Assembly: GCF_900113115.1 (NCBI RefSeq)
Contig: NZ_FOOF01000006.1
Coordinates: forward strand, 265,292-329,291
Reading direction: 5' to 3'
Length of the DNA stretch: 64,000 nt
Source of the DNA: Duganella sp. CF458
GTDB lineage: Bacteria > Pseudomonadota > Gammaproteobacteria > Burkholderiales > Burkholderiaceae_D
Positions within the stretch are counted from its first letter, which is position 1; every line of letters starts with the position of its first letter. The translations under genes were made by a program, and so were the position numbers. The notes under the pieces are model-generated. The model was not told the DNA's origin. It searched no databases and was given only the letters and a program-made list of their open reading frames with translations. This document shows, piece by piece, positions 24,506 to 33,998 of the stretch.

Positions 24506-25429
24506 TTAAGCGTGGAACAGCGGTAATACGTGTTCGGCGATCTCGTGGAAGGTTTCGCCAAGCGGGCGGCGGTTGCGGCGGAAGTGCAGGCCGACATGGC
24601 CGATGCCGGCCGCGCGCAGCGCGCTCAATTCACCGATCAGGGCTTCGCGGCCGCCGCGGAAGCCGAAGCGCCAGCGCTGCATCGGTTCATCGGCGCGTTC
24701 GCTCAAGTCCAGGTGGATGAAGGTGGCGTAGGGCTTGTCGCCGGCCACGGCGCGCCAGGCCGCCACGCGCCGGGCGTGGTCCTCCGGGGTGCCTGGATAG
24801 GCCAGCGTGCCGTCCATATGACGGCCGACCCAATCCGGACTTTGCTGGGCCAGGCCCGCAACCAGCAGCGGCAAGGGCGCTTCCATGCGCGGCAACACAT
24901 CCAGGCCACGCGAAAGGCTTGACTGCGCTCCGTCGCGCAGCAGTGCGAGCTGTTCGCGGAAGCTGTCCCCGCGCTGGGCGAAGTCGCGGCCGAACAGCGG
25001 ATACTCCACCGGCCGGTCGCCGCTGGCCACGCCCAGCAACAGGCGGTTGCCGCTCAGACGCTGGATCGTAGCCGCCGATTTCAGCGTGAGCAGCGGTTCG
25101 CGGATCGGCAGCACCACGGCAGCCGTGCCAAGCCAAATATCCTTGGTGATGCCGGCCAGGTAGCCGAGATAGGAAAACACTTCGAACACCTGGGCCGCAT
25201 CGCCAAACGAAGCGTCGTACATTGGCACGTCGCGTACCCACAAGGCGCGAAAACCCAGGCGGTCCGCCAGTTGGGCCAGATCCGCGTGGCGCTGCAGGTC
25301 CGGTTCGCCCGGCAGGCGACCGGCCTGTTGCCTTGCCTGCTCGCCGGCATGCGTCCAGTCGTTGTCCAGCGGAGCCTCGATGCCGATGCTGAAGCCGCCC
25401 TCAGTCAGGCGAGCCAAGGTAGCACTCAT
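24506..25429 (-). CDS. Luciferase-like (LLM class) flavin-dependent oxidoreductase
   Basis: A 307-residue protein of the bacterial-luciferase-like TIM-barrel family, which uses FMN or F420. Typical blocks are LADRLGFRALWVRDVP near residue 55, IWLGTAAVVLPIREPL (about 97-112), the NRLLLGVASGDRP loop and the C-terminal GIGHVGLHFRR. GGGAG precedes the ATG. The substrate cannot be deduced. The MFS exporter gene ends 14 bases upstream on the same strand, so the two are probably co-transcribed. Confidence 0.85.
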   Translation of the reverse strand: MSATLARLTEGGFSIGIEAPLDNDWTHAGEQARQQAGRLPGEPDLQRHADLAQLADRLGFRALWVRDVPMYDASFGDAAQVFEVFSYLGYLAGITKDIWLGTAAVVLPIREPLLTLKSAATIQRLSGNRLLLGVASGDRPVEYPLFGRDFAQRGDSFREQLALLRDGAQSSLSRGLDVLPRMEAPLPLLVAGLAQQSPDWVGRHMDGTLAYPGTPEDHARRVAAWRAVAGDKPYATFIHLDLSERADEPMQRWRFGFRGGREALIGELSALRAAGIGHVGLHFRRNRRPLGETFHEIAEHVLPLFHA

Positions 25430-25443
25430 GGAACTCCCCTGGT

Positions 25444-26619
25444 TCAGATGGAGGAAGTGGCGGAAGGCGATGCGCTGCGGCGCCCAGCATTGCCAAGCCA
25501 GACCAGCGCCAGGCCGCCCGCAGCCAGTGCCGCGCCAACCAGTGGCACCGCGGCATAGCCCAGGCCCTGGCCGATCACCACGCCGCCGAGCGCAGCGCCA
25601 AGCGCGTTACCCAGGTTGAAGGCTCCCACGTTCACCGACGAGGCCAGGCCGGGCGCCTGTGCTGCTGCCTGCATCACCCGCATCTGCACCGGCGGCACGA
25701 TGCCGAAAGCGGCAGCGCCCCAGACCACCAGGCCGATGGCGGCGCCAACTTCAGTCGTCATCACCAGCGGCAGGACAGCCATGGTCACGGCAAGCGCTGC
25801 GAGAATCAATTTGGTGGCGCCATCGAGGGACCAGTCGGCCAGGCGTCCTCCCAGGCTGTTACCGAGAGTGAAACCGATGCCGATCAATACCAGGGCGAAA
25901 GCCACGAAACCGGGGCTGGCATGGGTGATCTCGGCCAGGATCGGCGCGACGTAGGTGTAGAGCGCGAACATGGCGCCGGAACCCATCACGGTCGTGCCCA
26001 TCGCCAGCAGCACTTCGGGGCGCGTCAGCACTTTCAGCTCACGGCGCAGGTTCGGCGGCGTGCCCGCTTCACCCTTGGGCAAGGCCAGCCAGAGCGCGGC
26101 AATGGTGACCAGCCCCAACACAGCGGTGCCGGCGAAGGCCACACGCCAGCCGACTTGCTGGCCGATCCAGGTGGCGGCCGGCACGCCGCCGATGTTGGCA
26201 AGGGTCAAGCCCATGAACATGGCCGCAATCGCGCTGGCCTGCTTCTCTTTTGGCACCACGCTGGCGGCCACCACGGCGCCGATGCCGAAGAAGGCTCCAT
26301 GGTTGAGGCTGGTGACCAGGCGCGACAGCAGCAAGGTGGTATAGCTCGGTGCGAAGGCCGACAGCAGGTTACCGACCGTGAAGATCAGCATCAGCGCCAT
26401 CAGGGCGGCACGTTTGCCGAAACGGCTGAACAGCAAAGTCATCACCGGTGCGCCGGCCATGACGCCAACGGCATACGCTGATACCAGCATGCCCGCAGTG
26501 GGAATGCTGACGGTGACGCCGTCGGCAATCACGGGCAGCAGGCCCATCGGAGTGAATTCGGTGGTGCCGATGGCGAACGCGCCAGTGGCAAGTGCTAACA
26601 GGGCGGTAGAGGATCGCAT
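25444..26619 (-). CDS. MFS transporter (DHA1 drug:proton antiporter type)
   Basis: A 391-residue protein with 12 predicted membrane helices and no large soluble domain. Motif A-like GAPVMTLLFSRFGKRAALM lies in the second-to-third helix loop. The N-terminus (ALATGAFAIGTTEFTPMGLLP) is typical of AraJ/YdhP-like arabinose-efflux-family exporters. It is the first gene of a two-gene minus-strand unit with the LLM oxidoreductase. The 175-base divergent gap to the KaiC-like gene contains an inverted repeat at 26703-26719. Confidence 0.88.
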   Translation of the reverse strand: MRSSTALLALATGAFAIGTTEFTPMGLLPVIADGVTVSIPTAGMLVSAYAVGVMAGAPVMTLLFSRFGKRAALMALMLIFTVGNLLSAFAPSYTTLLLSRLVTSLNHGAFFGIGAVVAASVVPKEKQASAIAAMFMGLTLANIGGVPAATWIGQQVGWRVAFAGTAVLGLVTIAALWLALPKGEAGTPPNLRRELKVLTRPEVLLAMGTTVMGSGAMFALYTYVAPILAEITHASPGFVAFALVLIGIGFTLGNSLGGRLADWSLDGATKLILAALAVTMAVLPLVMTTEVGAAIGLVVWGAAAFGIVPPVQMRVMQAAAQAPGLASSVNVGAFNLGNALGAALGGVVIGQGLGYAAVPLVGAALAAGGLALVWLGNAGRRSASPSATSSI

Positions 26620-26702
26620 TGTGAGGTCTCGTAGAGTTTTTCAATGGATCGCAGTGTACCGGCGCAATATTTGCAGATTAAGCCCTGTATTTGCTAAATA
26701 CT

Positions 26703-26719
26703 TTTGATTCAAAATCAAA
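26703..26719. promoter_or_regulatory. Inverted repeat in the divergent MFS/KaiC gap
   Basis: TTTGATT (26703-26709) and AATCAAA (26713-26719) form a perfect 7-base dyad with a 3-base centre in an AT-rich part of the 26620-26794 gap. It is a candidate operator for either gene. No known regulator consensus is claimed. Confidence 0.35.
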
Positions 26720-26794
26720 TATGCGGCAATCGAAACAAGCCATTCGGCAACAGGTGCTAAAGTGTCTTATCGACAATCTTCGTGCAGGATCGAC

Positions 26795-28288
26795 ATGCTC
26801 CAGCCGCAGAACCAGCAGACCAATGTTTTCATTTCAACCGGCATCACCGGCCTGGATTCGATCCTGGCGGGCGGCCTGACCAAGGACCGCTTGTACCTGC
26901 TCGAAGGCGAGCCTGGAACCGGCAAGACCACCATGGCACTGCAGTTCCTGGTGGAGGGGGCACGGCAAGGCGAACGTGTGCTCTATATCACGCTGGCGGA
27001 AAACGAAGTGGAACTGCGTGCGGTCGCGCAGTCGCACGGCTTTTCGATGGAAGGTATCGCCGTGCACGAAATCATTCCTCCCGAAGGGGTGCTTGATCCT
27101 GAAGAGCAGTACACGGTATTCCATCCGTCCGAGGTCGAATTGAGCGAAACCAACCGGCTGATCCTGACGCAGATCGACCGTCTCAATCCCACCCGCGTGG
27201 TGCTCGATTCACTGTCGGAATTGCAACTCCTGGCTGGCAACCCTTTACGCTACCGGCGCCATGTGCTGGCCCTCAAGCAGTATTTCGCCAGGCGTGCCTG
27301 CACCGCGCTATTCCTGGATGACAAAACGGCCGTGGGCGGCGACCAGCAGGTGCGCAGTATCGCCCATGGCGTGATTTCGCTGCAACAGGTCGAATCGGGG
27401 TACGGCGCCGAACGCCGCGTGCTGCGCGTCGTGAAGTACCGCGGCATCGATTACCGGCGAGGACCGCACGACTATGCGATCATCGCCGGCGGCGTTATTG
27501 CGTATCCGAGGCTGATAGCTTCCGAGTCGCGCGAGATCGCGCTGCGGCAAAAGGTACCAAGTGGCTTGTCGTCCCTTGATACCTTGATTGGGGGCGGGTT
27601 GGAAGAAGGCTCAAGTACCCTGGTCTCCGGTCCGCCCGGGACCGGCAAATCCAGTCTCGCGGCCCAGTTCGTCAAATCCGTCACGGACCACCAGCAGAAG
27701 GCAGCCATGTTCGTCTTCGAAGAGTCTTTCAACACTTTGCTGAATCGTACGGACGGCATCGGCATGGACTTGCGCAAGCCGCTGGCAGCGGGCCTGCTGC
27801 AGGTAAACCAGATTGACCCGGCCGAACTGTCGCCTGGGCAGTTCGCGCATATGGTGTGCAAGGCGGCTGACGAAGGCGCCAAAGTAGTGGTGATCGACAG
27901 CCTGAACGGCTACATGAATGCGATGCCGGAAACGCGCTTCCTGACCACCCATTTGCGCGAGATACTGACGTACCTGGGGCAGCGCGGTGTCGTGACCCTG
28001 CTGGTCGGCGTTCAACATGGCGTGATCGGCCCCATGGGCAGCACGGTGGACGTGAGCTACCTGGCCGACAACGTGCTGCTGTTGCGCTATTACGAGGCTG
28101 GCGGTGCGGTGCATAAGGCCCTGTCGGTATTCAAGAAGCGCGGCAGCAAGCACGAGACCACGTTGCGCTCCTTCGCCATTACCGAAAAAGGCATTGAGGT
28201 AGGGCCGGTGCTGAAGGGCTTCCGCGGAATTCTGACAGGGGTTCCGGTGAAAGTTGCCCAAGGCAGGGACGAACCAGAGCATGAATGA
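26795..28288 (+). CDS. KaiC-like two-domain RecA-fold ATPase
   Basis: A 497-residue protein with two KaiC domains. Domain 1 (about 10-240) has Walker A GEPGTGKTT near residue 39. Domain 2 (about 250-480) has Walker A GPPGTGKSS near residue 279 and the VIDSLNGY Walker B strand. The catalytic-glutamate region is ITLAENE in the first domain and FVFEESFN in the second. No kaiA or kaiB lies nearby, so it is not a circadian clock; such proteins in proteobacteria are usually signalling ATPases paired with histidine kinases. The ATG at 26795 follows AGGA with good spacing; an earlier in-frame codon at 26762 lacks this. It overlaps the kinase gene by 8 bases. Confidence 0.88.
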   Translation: MLQPQNQQTNVFISTGITGLDSILAGGLTKDRLYLLEGEPGTGKTTMALQFLVEGARQGERVLYITLAENEVELRAVAQSHGFSMEGIAVHEIIPPEGVLDPEEQYTVFHPSEVELSETNRLILTQIDRLNPTRVVLDSLSELQLLAGNPLRYRRHVLALKQYFARRACTALFLDDKTAVGGDQQVRSIAHGVISLQQVESGYGAERRVLRVVKYRGIDYRRGPHDYAIIAGGVIAYPRLIASESREIALRQKVPSGLSSLDTLIGGGLEEGSSTLVSGPPGTGKSSLAAQFVKSVTDHQQKAAMFVFEESFNTLLNRTDGIGMDLRKPLAAGLLQVNQIDPAELSPGQFAHMVCKAADEGAKVVVIDSLNGYMNAMPETRFLTTHLREILTYLGQRGVVTLLVGVQHGVIGPMGSTVDVSYLADNVLLLRYYEAGGAVHKALSVFKKRGSKHETTLRSFAITEKGIEVGPVLKGFRGILTGVPVKVAQGRDEPEHE

Positions 28289-29816
28289 CCTGGAGCAGCG
28301 CATTGTCGTTTTCGCCCCGATCGGCAAAGACGCACGCCTGATCGAGGAGGTATTGACCCCGGTACGCCTGGTCTGCCATAACTGTCCGGCACTGGGCGAC
28401 GTGGTCAATGAATTGCAGCAGGGTGCTGCGGCACTGTTCGTCATCGAAGAAGCCTTCAACGACGATTTCCTGCGCGAGCTTACCGGTTTCCTTGCCGCAC
28501 AGCCGGCCTGGTCGGATTTGCCGGTGCTGGTCTTGAGCAAGGAAGGGCTGGATTCCCCCGGTATCCAGAGAATCTTCGAGCGGGTCGGCAACGTCACTTT
28601 GCTGGAACGGCCCGTGCGACGGGCGACCCTGGTGAGCGCCGCGCTGTCGGCCAGGCGGGCGCGCCGGCGCCAATACGAAATGCGCGAAGTCGACCGCCGC
28701 AAGGATGAATTCCTCGCCATCCTCGGCCATGAGCTGCGCAATCCGCTGGCGCCGATCCGCACCGCGATGGACGTGCTGAATACCATACCGAACAGCGATC
28801 CCAAGGTGCGCAGCATCACCCAGGTGGTTGAACGCCAGGTCGTTCACCTGACCCGCCTGGTGGACGACCTGCTGGACGTGGCGCGCATCACCAACGACAA
28901 GGTTGCCTTGAAATGCGAGCGCGTCAGCGTTGCGACCGTGCTGCAGCATGTGGTGGAAATCTGCCGCCAGCAGATCGACGCGGGCGGCCATACTCTCGAC
29001 CTGCGCCAGCCAACGGGCAGCGTTCTGCTGTTTGGCGACCGGGCGCGCTTGGTCCAGAGCCTGGCCAATGTGTTGGGCAATGCGGTCAAGTTCTCCCCGC
29101 CGCGCTCGACCATCCACCTGCGCGCCGAAGCGGATGGCGAGGATATTGTGTTCGTGGTGCGCGACCATGGCGCCGGGCTCGAGCCGGAGGCGCGTTTACG
29201 CATCTTCGACCTATTCGTGCAGGGGCAAGCAGGACGCGTGCATTCACTCGGCGGCTTGGGTATCGGGCTTAGCCTGACCCAGCGTTTTACGCGCATGCAT
29301 GGAGGGAATGTCTCCGTTACCAGCGAGGGCAGCGGCAGGGGCTGCGAATTTGTGCTGCGCATGCCGATTGTGGTGCCGGAGCGGCGCAGCAGGGAGCGGC
29401 CGGCTTCTGGCGCCGCCAAAATCCATGCCGACGATACTTTGCGCATCATGGTCGTCGACGATAATGAAGACGGCGCTGACATGCTGCGGGTGATGCTGGA
29501 AATGGAAGGCTACACGGTCGCCAAGGCCCACGATGGGCAGGGGGCGATTGCACTGGCCCCGCGCTTCCACCCGCACGCCGTCCTGATGGATATCGGCCTG
29601 CCCGATATGCCGGGCTATGAGGCGGCGCGCCGCATCCGTGAAATGGAAGGCTGCGAGGACATTATTTTCATCGCCATGACGGGGTGGGGGCATGAGGAGG
29701 CGCGCCAGCACGCGTCCGACGCCGGCATGCAGCATTACCTGGTCAAGCCGGTGGACTTGAACGTGCTGCGCAAATGCCTGTCCGAGATCTCCGCACAGGC
29801 ATTGCAGCGCGCCTGA
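28281..29816 (+). CDS. Hybrid sensor histidine kinase with C-terminal receiver
   Basis: A 511-residue soluble kinase. Residues 1-125 form a receiver-like or pseudo-receiver domain (VVFAPIGKDARLIEEVL, ALFVIEEAF). The HisKA domain has the phospho-accepting His150 in LAILGHELRNPL, and the HATPase domain has GNAVKFSP (N box), RDHGAG (G1) and GGLGIGLSL (G2). The C-terminal receiver (about 386-505) has the acidic pair VVDDNED, phospho-Asp in LMDIGLPD and the conserved Lys in LVKPVD. It has no membrane segment, so it senses cytoplasmic input, most likely through the overlapping KaiC-like ATPase. The ATG at 28281 overlaps the upstream stop (ATGAATGA). Confidence 0.9.
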   Translation: MNDLEQRIVVFAPIGKDARLIEEVLTPVRLVCHNCPALGDVVNELQQGAAALFVIEEAFNDDFLRELTGFLAAQPAWSDLPVLVLSKEGLDSPGIQRIFERVGNVTLLERPVRRATLVSAALSARRARRRQYEMREVDRRKDEFLAILGHELRNPLAPIRTAMDVLNTIPNSDPKVRSITQVVERQVVHLTRLVDDLLDVARITNDKVALKCERVSVATVLQHVVEICRQQIDAGGHTLDLRQPTGSVLLFGDRARLVQSLANVLGNAVKFSPPRSTIHLRAEADGEDIVFVVRDHGAGLEPEARLRIFDLFVQGQAGRVHSLGGLGIGLSLTQRFTRMHGGNVSVTSEGSGRGCEFVLRMPIVVPERRSRERPASGAAKIHADDTLRIMVVDDNEDGADMLRVMLEMEGYTVAKAHDGQGAIALAPRFHPHAVLMDIGLPDMPGYEAARRIREMEGCEDIIFIAMTGWGHEEARQHASDAGMQHYLVKPVDLNVLRKCLSEISAQALQRA

Positions 29817-29824
29817 CCGCGTGC

Positions 29825-30634
29825 TTACTGGACCGCGCTGGCGTTCAGCGAGACACCACTGAAGGTTGTGTAGGAACGGATGCCGATGTGCCAGGTGCCT
29901 GCTTGCGGGTTGCTCAAGGCGCAGGATTCGGTGTTGCCGTTCTTGTAGGGACGGCAGGCGTAATCGTTGGCAGTCGGCTGCGCGCCGACGCGCACGTACA
30001 GGTCGCCGTCGCCACTGCCGCCACTCATATTCACGTTCAAGGTATTCGCGCATTCAGGCACGTTGATGGTGAAATACAGCCAGTTGCCTGCCGTGGCGGT
30101 CAAGCTGGACTGGTTCAGCGACACGCTTGCGCATGGCAGGTTCAAGCTGCTTGGCAGCGAATGCAGCAGGGTGGTGGTCACCGCGCCGTCGGCAGCGAAC
30201 GTTACCTGGTACAGGCGGTCGAATTCCGTTTCCGCGATAGCGCTGCCCGGATCGCCGCCCAGCTGCCGGATCAGGTCCGGCGTGGTGTCGGAATGGCCGA
30301 CCACCAGCGCATTGTCGGGCAGGGCGCGCAGTTGTTGTGCGAACGCCGCAAGCTGGCTCGGGTCGTAGGCGGTGACCGGCAAGTTCAGGTAGGTGGCCAG
30401 GGGCTGCGCGGTCTGCTGCGTGCGCTGGTAAGCAGTCGAATAGACATGCTTGACCCGGGCATCTTTCAAAGTCGCGGCAATGTTGGTGGCGCGTACCTGT
30501 CCTTCCGCCGTCAGTACAGGATCGGTGCCGGTGGCCGATTTCTCAGCGTGGCGCGTCAGGTAGATGGTGTTGGCGCTGGCTGGAAAGTGCACTGCGCAGA
30601 TTGCCAAGGCGAGGCCGCCCAATATCTTCTTCAT
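29825..30634 (-). CDS. Secreted histidine phosphatase with C-terminal PPC domain
   Basis: A 269-residue exported protein. A signal peptide (1-21, ending ASAN) precedes a histidine phosphatase domain (about 22-165) with the catalytic RHAEKS motif near residue 28 and the second His in VVGHSDTTPD. The C-terminal 90 residues are a pre-peptidase C-terminal (PPC) type beta domain (GGSGDGDLYVRVG, CRPYKNGNTESC) with two cysteines likely disulfide-bonded. This domain is common at the end of secreted enzymes and helps in secretion or substrate contact. GGGAG precedes the ATG. The combination is less common than either domain alone. The substrate is unknown. Confidence 0.85.
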   Translation of the reverse strand: MKKILGGLALAICAVHFPASANTIYLTRHAEKSATGTDPVLTAEGQVRATNIAATLKDARVKHVYSTAYQRTQQTAQPLATYLNLPVTAYDPSQLAAFAQQLRALPDNALVVGHSDTTPDLIRQLGGDPGSAIAETEFDRLYQVTFAADGAVTTTLLHSLPSSLNLPCASVSLNQSSLTATAGNWLYFTINVPECANTLNVNMSGGSGDGDLYVRVGAQPTANDYACRPYKNGNTESCALSNPQAGTWHIGIRSYTTFSGVSLNASAVQ

Positions 30635-30728
30635 GTAGTCTCCCGAAATGAATAGTTTCTGAATGTTGCACTAAAAGCAATAATGCGACGGCGAGGATAC
30701 GACATTTCGGGAGATTGCTGTGTTTCTT

Positions 30729-33128
30729 TTAGCGATTGTCGATGTGCGATATCCCTCCGCGCCTGCCATTGCGATCGAAGGCCGCCACCTGGATCAGGGC
30801 GCGTTCGGCTATCGGGCCTTGTACCAAGGGGCTGGCGGCAGTCGGTTCGCTGCCGTCGCTGGTGTAGCGCAAGGCGAAGCCGGGCAGGGCGTGGTTGGCG
30901 TGGACCTTGTCGCCATCCTTGGCCAAGCCCGGTGGTGCGATGCGGTAGTTAACCGGGCCTAGCGGCGATTGCTCCAGGTCGAGGCGCGGCAGCACGCGCT
31001 GGCCGAGGACGTTGACGAAGCCCGGCCAGCCGTCGGCCTGCGGCGGGGCTGCCCACGCGCGTTCGGCGACCGCCAATAGTCGCGGCATGAGCAGGTACTC
31101 GATCAGCGCGGGGTCGCGGATGGTCTCCGTCCACAGGGCGGCTTCCAGCCCACGGATGCGTCGCATGCCGGCATCGGTCAGACTCTTGTCCAGGGGGACG
31201 AAGTTGTAGACGTCGTCAAGTTCGATGTAGGCGGCCCAGTTGACGCCAGGTTCATCGGGATTCTTGTTATGGCTCATGTCCAGGTATTGCCTGGTGGCCG
31301 GCGCCAGCACCACCTCGTAGCCGGCGTTGGCCAGGCGGTAGCCCAGGTCGGCCGCGTCGCCGACATTGTTCCAGACGTAGAGTGTGAAACCGCGCTGCGC
31401 GAAGTGGGGATTGGGCTTGTGCTTGCGCGCTCCCAGCTCCTCCCAGCCGGAGGTGGCCAGGCCATTGCGGCGCAGGATGGCGTCGACCCGGTCGTAGAAG
31501 TAGTCCCACAGCGCGCCATGGGTCTGCAGCTTTTTGCTGGCCATCAGCTTGCGGCTGAGTGGCGACTTTTCCCAGGCGCCGTTGGGCAGCTCGTCGCCGC
31601 CCACATGCAGGGTGCGCAGCGGGACGCCGGCTTCGCGGTGCAGGATGGAGACCTGCTTCACGACGTGTTCGATGAAGGTGAAGGTGGACTCGAGGCCCGG
31701 ATTCATCACGTTGTCGTTGTAGTACTGCGCGGACTTGTATTGCGAGCGGTCGTCCAGGTCGTGCAGCAGGTACTTATCGGCGCCAGCATGGCCGGCTGCT
31801 TTCATGCGGCGGTAGCGCGCTTCCATCGCCTTGACGGCAGCGCGCGCGTGGCCGGGCATTTCGATTTCAGGGATCACTTCGATATGGCGCGCCGCCGCAT
31901 AGCGCAAGATCTCCAGGTAGTCGGCGCGGGAGTAGTGGCCGCTGCCGTGCGGATCGGCGGCGCTCGGGCCGGAGCCGTAGGCCGGCGGCAGGCGCACGCC
32001 CGGCTTGGTGCTGTGGCCGCGCACCGCGCCGATGCTGGTCAATTCCGGCAAGCCGGGAATTTCAAGGCGCCAGCCTTCGTCGTCGGTCAAATGGAAATGG
32101 AAGGCGTTCAGCTTGAAGCGCGCCATCAGGTCGAGCAGGCGGAAGATGGTTTGCTTTGGCTGGAAGTTGCGGCTGACGTCCAGCATCAGTCCGCGATAGG
32201 CGAAGCGTGGGGCGTCGGTGACTGTCAGCATGGGCAGGTCGACAGCTTTCTTGCCGCCCGCAGCGGGCAAAGGCAGCAGGTCGCGCAGCGATTGCAGGCC
32301 GTGCGCGACGCCGGCTGCGCTGTTGCCGGTGATCGTGATGCCGGCCGCGTCCACGGCCAGGGTGTAAGCCTCCGGAGACGCTTGTCCGGCGACCGGGCCG
32401 AGCGAGAGCCGCAGCGTTGCGCTGCTAGCTTGCGGCGCGTTCGCCGGCAAGTATTGTTTCAGCAAGCTGTCGGCAACGCCGGCCTCATTCTTCAAACCGT
32501 CGCCGGCAACGATGGCCGGCGCGGATGCCAGGTGCAGCACGCCAGTCCCTTTCTGCAGTTGCAGCGGAGTGGGGAAGATGGGCGGCAAAGCTTCGGCGGG
32601 TAGCGCGACGGTTTGTGCATTGCGTTGGTACAGGTCCTGTGCTGTGACGGCCTGGCCTTGTTCCAGTTGGTCCGGGCGCGGCAGTGGCAGCAACTGGTAA
32701 TCCCTTATCGCTTGCGCCTTGTCCGGCATCGTTTCATACACGAGGTACAAGCCGGAAGGGGCGCGGTACACCTTGGCATCCGCGCTCGATGCGCGATAGG
32801 CCGCATCCAATGCCTCCCCTGGGGCCAGGCCGCCGAAGCCTGGCGCTGGACGCAGGCGATACAGGTCGCCCCCGAGTTCATCGATCGCCAGCTGGCCTGC
32901 CAGCGGGCCTGCGACAGCGCATTCGATGCAGTTGAAATAGATCGACCATCCTTGCGCGGGCAGGGGATGGCGGTCCTGGTTCCTGATTTCAAGCCGGCCG
33001 CCCTTGCCGGCGTCCTGCTGCTCCCAACGGACCTTCAGGTGCTCGCCGCCGGCATATCGGGGCGCCGCATGGGCTGTGGAAAGCGCCATTAGCAGCGCCA
33101 GGCAAACAACCGAACTGTTTGAAGTCAT
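30729..33128 (-). CDS. GH20 beta-N-acetylhexosaminidase (chitobiase)
   Basis: A 799-residue secreted glycoside hydrolase that removes terminal N-acetylglucosamine from chitin oligomers. A signal peptide (1-21, ending THAA) is followed by an N-terminal chitobiase carbohydrate-binding-like domain (about 25-165), a GH20b-type domain (about 185-310), the GH20 barrel (about 315-690) and a C-terminal beta domain. The catalytic Asp-Glu pair lies in HVGGDE near residue 510; the HFHLTDDEGWRLEI and EIEMPGHARA blocks are also typical. The length matches bacterial chitobiases. It stands alone, and no chitinase or uptake gene lies nearby. Confidence 0.92.
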   Translation of the reverse strand: MTSNSSVVCLALLMALSTAHAAPRYAGGEHLKVRWEQQDAGKGGRLEIRNQDRHPLPAQGWSIYFNCIECAVAGPLAGQLAIDELGGDLYRLRPAPGFGGLAPGEALDAAYRASSADAKVYRAPSGLYLVYETMPDKAQAIRDYQLLPLPRPDQLEQGQAVTAQDLYQRNAQTVALPAEALPPIFPTPLQLQKGTGVLHLASAPAIVAGDGLKNEAGVADSLLKQYLPANAPQASSATLRLSLGPVAGQASPEAYTLAVDAAGITITGNSAAGVAHGLQSLRDLLPLPAAGGKKAVDLPMLTVTDAPRFAYRGLMLDVSRNFQPKQTIFRLLDLMARFKLNAFHFHLTDDEGWRLEIPGLPELTSIGAVRGHSTKPGVRLPPAYGSGPSAADPHGSGHYSRADYLEILRYAAARHIEVIPEIEMPGHARAAVKAMEARYRRMKAAGHAGADKYLLHDLDDRSQYKSAQYYNDNVMNPGLESTFTFIEHVVKQVSILHREAGVPLRTLHVGGDELPNGAWEKSPLSRKLMASKKLQTHGALWDYFYDRVDAILRRNGLATSGWEELGARKHKPNPHFAQRGFTLYVWNNVGDAADLGYRLANAGYEVVLAPATRQYLDMSHNKNPDEPGVNWAAYIELDDVYNFVPLDKSLTDAGMRRIRGLEAALWTETIRDPALIEYLLMPRLLAVAERAWAAPPQADGWPGFVNVLGQRVLPRLDLEQSPLGPVNYRIAPPGLAKDGDKVHANHALPGFALRYTSDGSEPTAASPLVQGPIAERALIQVAAFDRNGRRGGISHIDNR

Positions 33129-33321
33129 GGAATCAGCTTGTCACGTGTTATGGGTTCGTCAAGCTAACACAAGTCCCCAACTTGTTAACGGTTTCTGTGG
33201 AAAAGTCTGTTAACAAGGAAAGGAGCCGCGCGTTAAGGTCATGATTTGACTGCGAAAAATCCTGCTGCGCAAATAAGTGGCAGCGCTGGCATAATTGCAT
33301 GACTTTTAAGGAGACTGGGTT

Positions 33322-33981
33322 ATGCACAAACGCTGGCTGTTCATCCTTGCGCTGGGTTGCGCTTCCGCCGGCGCGGCCGAGATCAAGGTCGGTTCGCCGC
33401 TGCCGCGCATCGCGATGGTGAAGGAGGGCACGCACCACTGGCTGCGCTATGTGCGCAATGGCGAGGTCAATACGCCAATCGATATCTGGACGCGCGAAGT
33501 GCGGCAGGCGCCGGAAGGGATGCACATCCGCCAACGGTGGGATGGCTTTAACAACAGCCTCGTATTGCTCGACTCCTGGTTCGACAAGGACACCTTCAAG
33601 CCGCGCACGCACCAGCGCATCCGCGAGAAGGAAGGCAAGCGCACGGTGGAAGACTACGATTTCACCGCCTACGAGCCGACCTTCAATTTCGAGACCGATA
33701 TCGAATTCCTGCAGGCCTTGCCGCTGGCGGCAGGTTATGAAGCGACCATCATGTTCTATCATCCCGGCGGCCCGGCACCGGCGCGCTATACCTGGAAGGT
33801 GGTGGGCAGCGAAACCATCCAGGGACCGCAAGGGGCAGTCGACTGCTGGCTGCTGACCACCGACTACAACCGCCCGGGCACTGTCGCCAAATTCTGGCTG
33901 GCGAAGGCGACGCAACTGCTGGTACGGCAAGAGGCCGCCGCACCGGACGGTAAAATAATGGTGAAGTCGTTGATCGATTAA
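33322..33981 (+). CDS. Periplasmic DUF3108-type protein
   Basis: A 219-residue exported protein with a signal peptide (1-18, ending AGAA) and a beta-rich body resembling DUF3108-type proteins, which adopt lipoprotein-carrier-like open barrels. Its biochemical role is not known. AAGGAG lies 9 bases before the ATG. The gene is 17 bases upstream of the CusF-like gene on the same strand, so they may be co-transcribed. The 193-base gap before it (33129-33321) contains no gene. Confidence 0.6.
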   Translation: MHKRWLFILALGCASAGAAEIKVGSPLPRIAMVKEGTHHWLRYVRNGEVNTPIDIWTREVRQAPEGMHIRQRWDGFNNSLVLLDSWFDKDTFKPRTHQRIREKEGKRTVEDYDFTAYEPTFNFETDIEFLQALPLAAGYEATIMFYHPGGPAPARYTWKVVGSETIQGPQGAVDCWLLTTDYNRPGTVAKFWLAKATQLLVRQEAAAPDGKIMVKSLID

Positions 33982-33998
33982 ATCAAAGGAGAGAGCAA

